Assembly (NCBI GenBank): GCA_030706265.1
Contig: JAUZOX010000138.1
Coordinates: 1-6,952, forward strand
Length of the DNA: 6,952 nt
Reading direction: 5' to 3'
Source: Bacteroidota bacterium
Lineage (GTDB): Bacteria; Bacteroidota; Bacteroidia; Bacteroidales; Cfx3-03
The notes beneath the pieces are model-generated. The model was not told where the DNA came from. It did no database searches and was given only the letters and a program-made list of their open reading frames with translations. A program made the position numbers and the translations under genes. Below, piece after piece: positions 6,541 to 6,952 of the stretch (the first letter of the stretch is position 1; each line of letters opens with the position of its first letter).

Positions 6541-6952
6541 ATGAATAAATCATTTTTTCTTTCAATCGTATTCCTCTACTCCTTTTTGAGTGCATCGGTC
6601 CAATGCCTAGCACAAAACAGATGGAAGCTGGACGACAACGGATCTATCACCTGGAAAATCGATAACCGGATACCACACGATGACCATATTGAAATGAGTG
6701 GCAAAAAAGTTTCGGTAGTACTCAGATACGGAGTCAATGACCAGGGAGCCTTTACCCTGAGCAGAACTGTCGTCTGGCCCATGCTGCGAAGAATCCCCAA
6801 TGTCACGCAGGCCAGTTTGATGAGGATCTTTAATTCCGACCTGATCAACCTGCTCATCATAAATGGCAAGCCATTTACCGCAGAAAAAGTAAATACCATC
6901 ACCTTGAATGGATTGATGACCGTCAGCAGTACACTAACCCTGACCAATAAAA
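6541..6952 (+). CDS. Secreted protein, N-terminal 137 residues, possible glycoside hydrolase, partial
   Basis: The reading frame opens at ATG 6541 and continues past the right edge. A signal peptide (about residues 1-24, hydrophobic core FFLSIVFLYSFL, ending CLA before Gln25) predicts export; there is a Cys at 22 but no good lipobox, so signal peptidase I processing is favoured. The mature part looks like an all-beta domain. It contains the distinctive segments SITWKI (35-40), IPHDDHIEMSGK (44-55) and VVWPMLRRIPN (77-87), which resemble the N-terminal region of large secreted Bacteroidota carbohydrate-active proteins, possibly (alpha/alpha)-barrel glycosidases. That assignment comes from memory of similar sequences and is tentative; the catalytic domain, if any, lies outside the window. 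The start lies 34 nt after the nuclease stop codon with no promoter match between, so an operon is likely. Confidence 0.85.
   Translation, partial: MNKSFFLSIVFLYSFLSASVQCLAQNRWKLDDNGSITWKIDNRIPHDDHIEMSGKKVSVVLRYGVNDQGAFTLSRTVVWPMLRRIPNVTQASLMRIFNSDLINLLIINGKPFTAEKVNTITLNGLMTVSSTLTLTNK

Noticed and set aside
6576..6947. 123-codon minus-strand frame at the right edge
   Set aside because: It is antisense to the start of the secreted protein gene, which has a signal peptide and conserved-looking motifs; the minus frame has none.

Overview
The window looks like chromosomal DNA from a member of the Bacteroidota. The clues are matches to the Bacteroidota promoter pattern (TTG, 19-21 nt, TAnnTTTG) ahead of genes, no visible Shine-Dalgarno sequences, AT-rich intergenic DNA around genes of moderate GC, and secreted proteins whose signal peptides end before 'AQ'. 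No RNA gene, CRISPR array, intact transposase or recombinase was seen. A genus cannot be named from the sequence.

Layout. Positions 1-1299 (minus strand) hold the first 433 codons of an ADP-forming acyl-CoA (acetate-CoA) ligase; the gene runs off the left edge. Positions 1300-2691 are about 1.4 kb with no convincing gene. This stretch contains the ligase promoter, very AT-rich DNA, a few weak coding-like fragments, a striking palindromic array (six copies of CATATCCG in a 3+3 inverted layout at an exact 11-bp period, 2015-2104), and a second imperfect inverted repeat near 2509-2575. Positions 2692-5271 (minus) encode an 859-residue secreted protein with three consecutive hydrolase domains (SGNH, alpha/beta hydrolase, SGNH) and a probable C-terminal beta-rich domain. 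Its promoter at 5311-5341 is the best regulatory signal in the window. Positions 5272-5663 are the divergent intergenic region. Positions 5664-6506 (plus) encode a secreted zinc-dependent S1/P1 nuclease / phospholipase C family enzyme. After a 34-nt gap, the N-terminal 137 codons of another secreted protein begin at 6541; it is probably a carbohydrate-active enzyme, and it runs off the right edge.

How the genes fit together. The three secreted proteins suit a polymer-scavenging lifestyle: ester removal from a decorated glycan or related compound, phosphodiester or nucleic acid breakdown, and possible glycan cleavage. The ligase could make ATP from acyl-CoA produced in fermentation. These links are inferred from proximity only; no SusC/SusD pair or regulator is visible, so this cannot be called a polysaccharide utilization locus. 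The two observations most worth following up are the three-catalytic-domain esterase and the helically phased palindromic array. I found no evidence for a defence system or another complete novel system.
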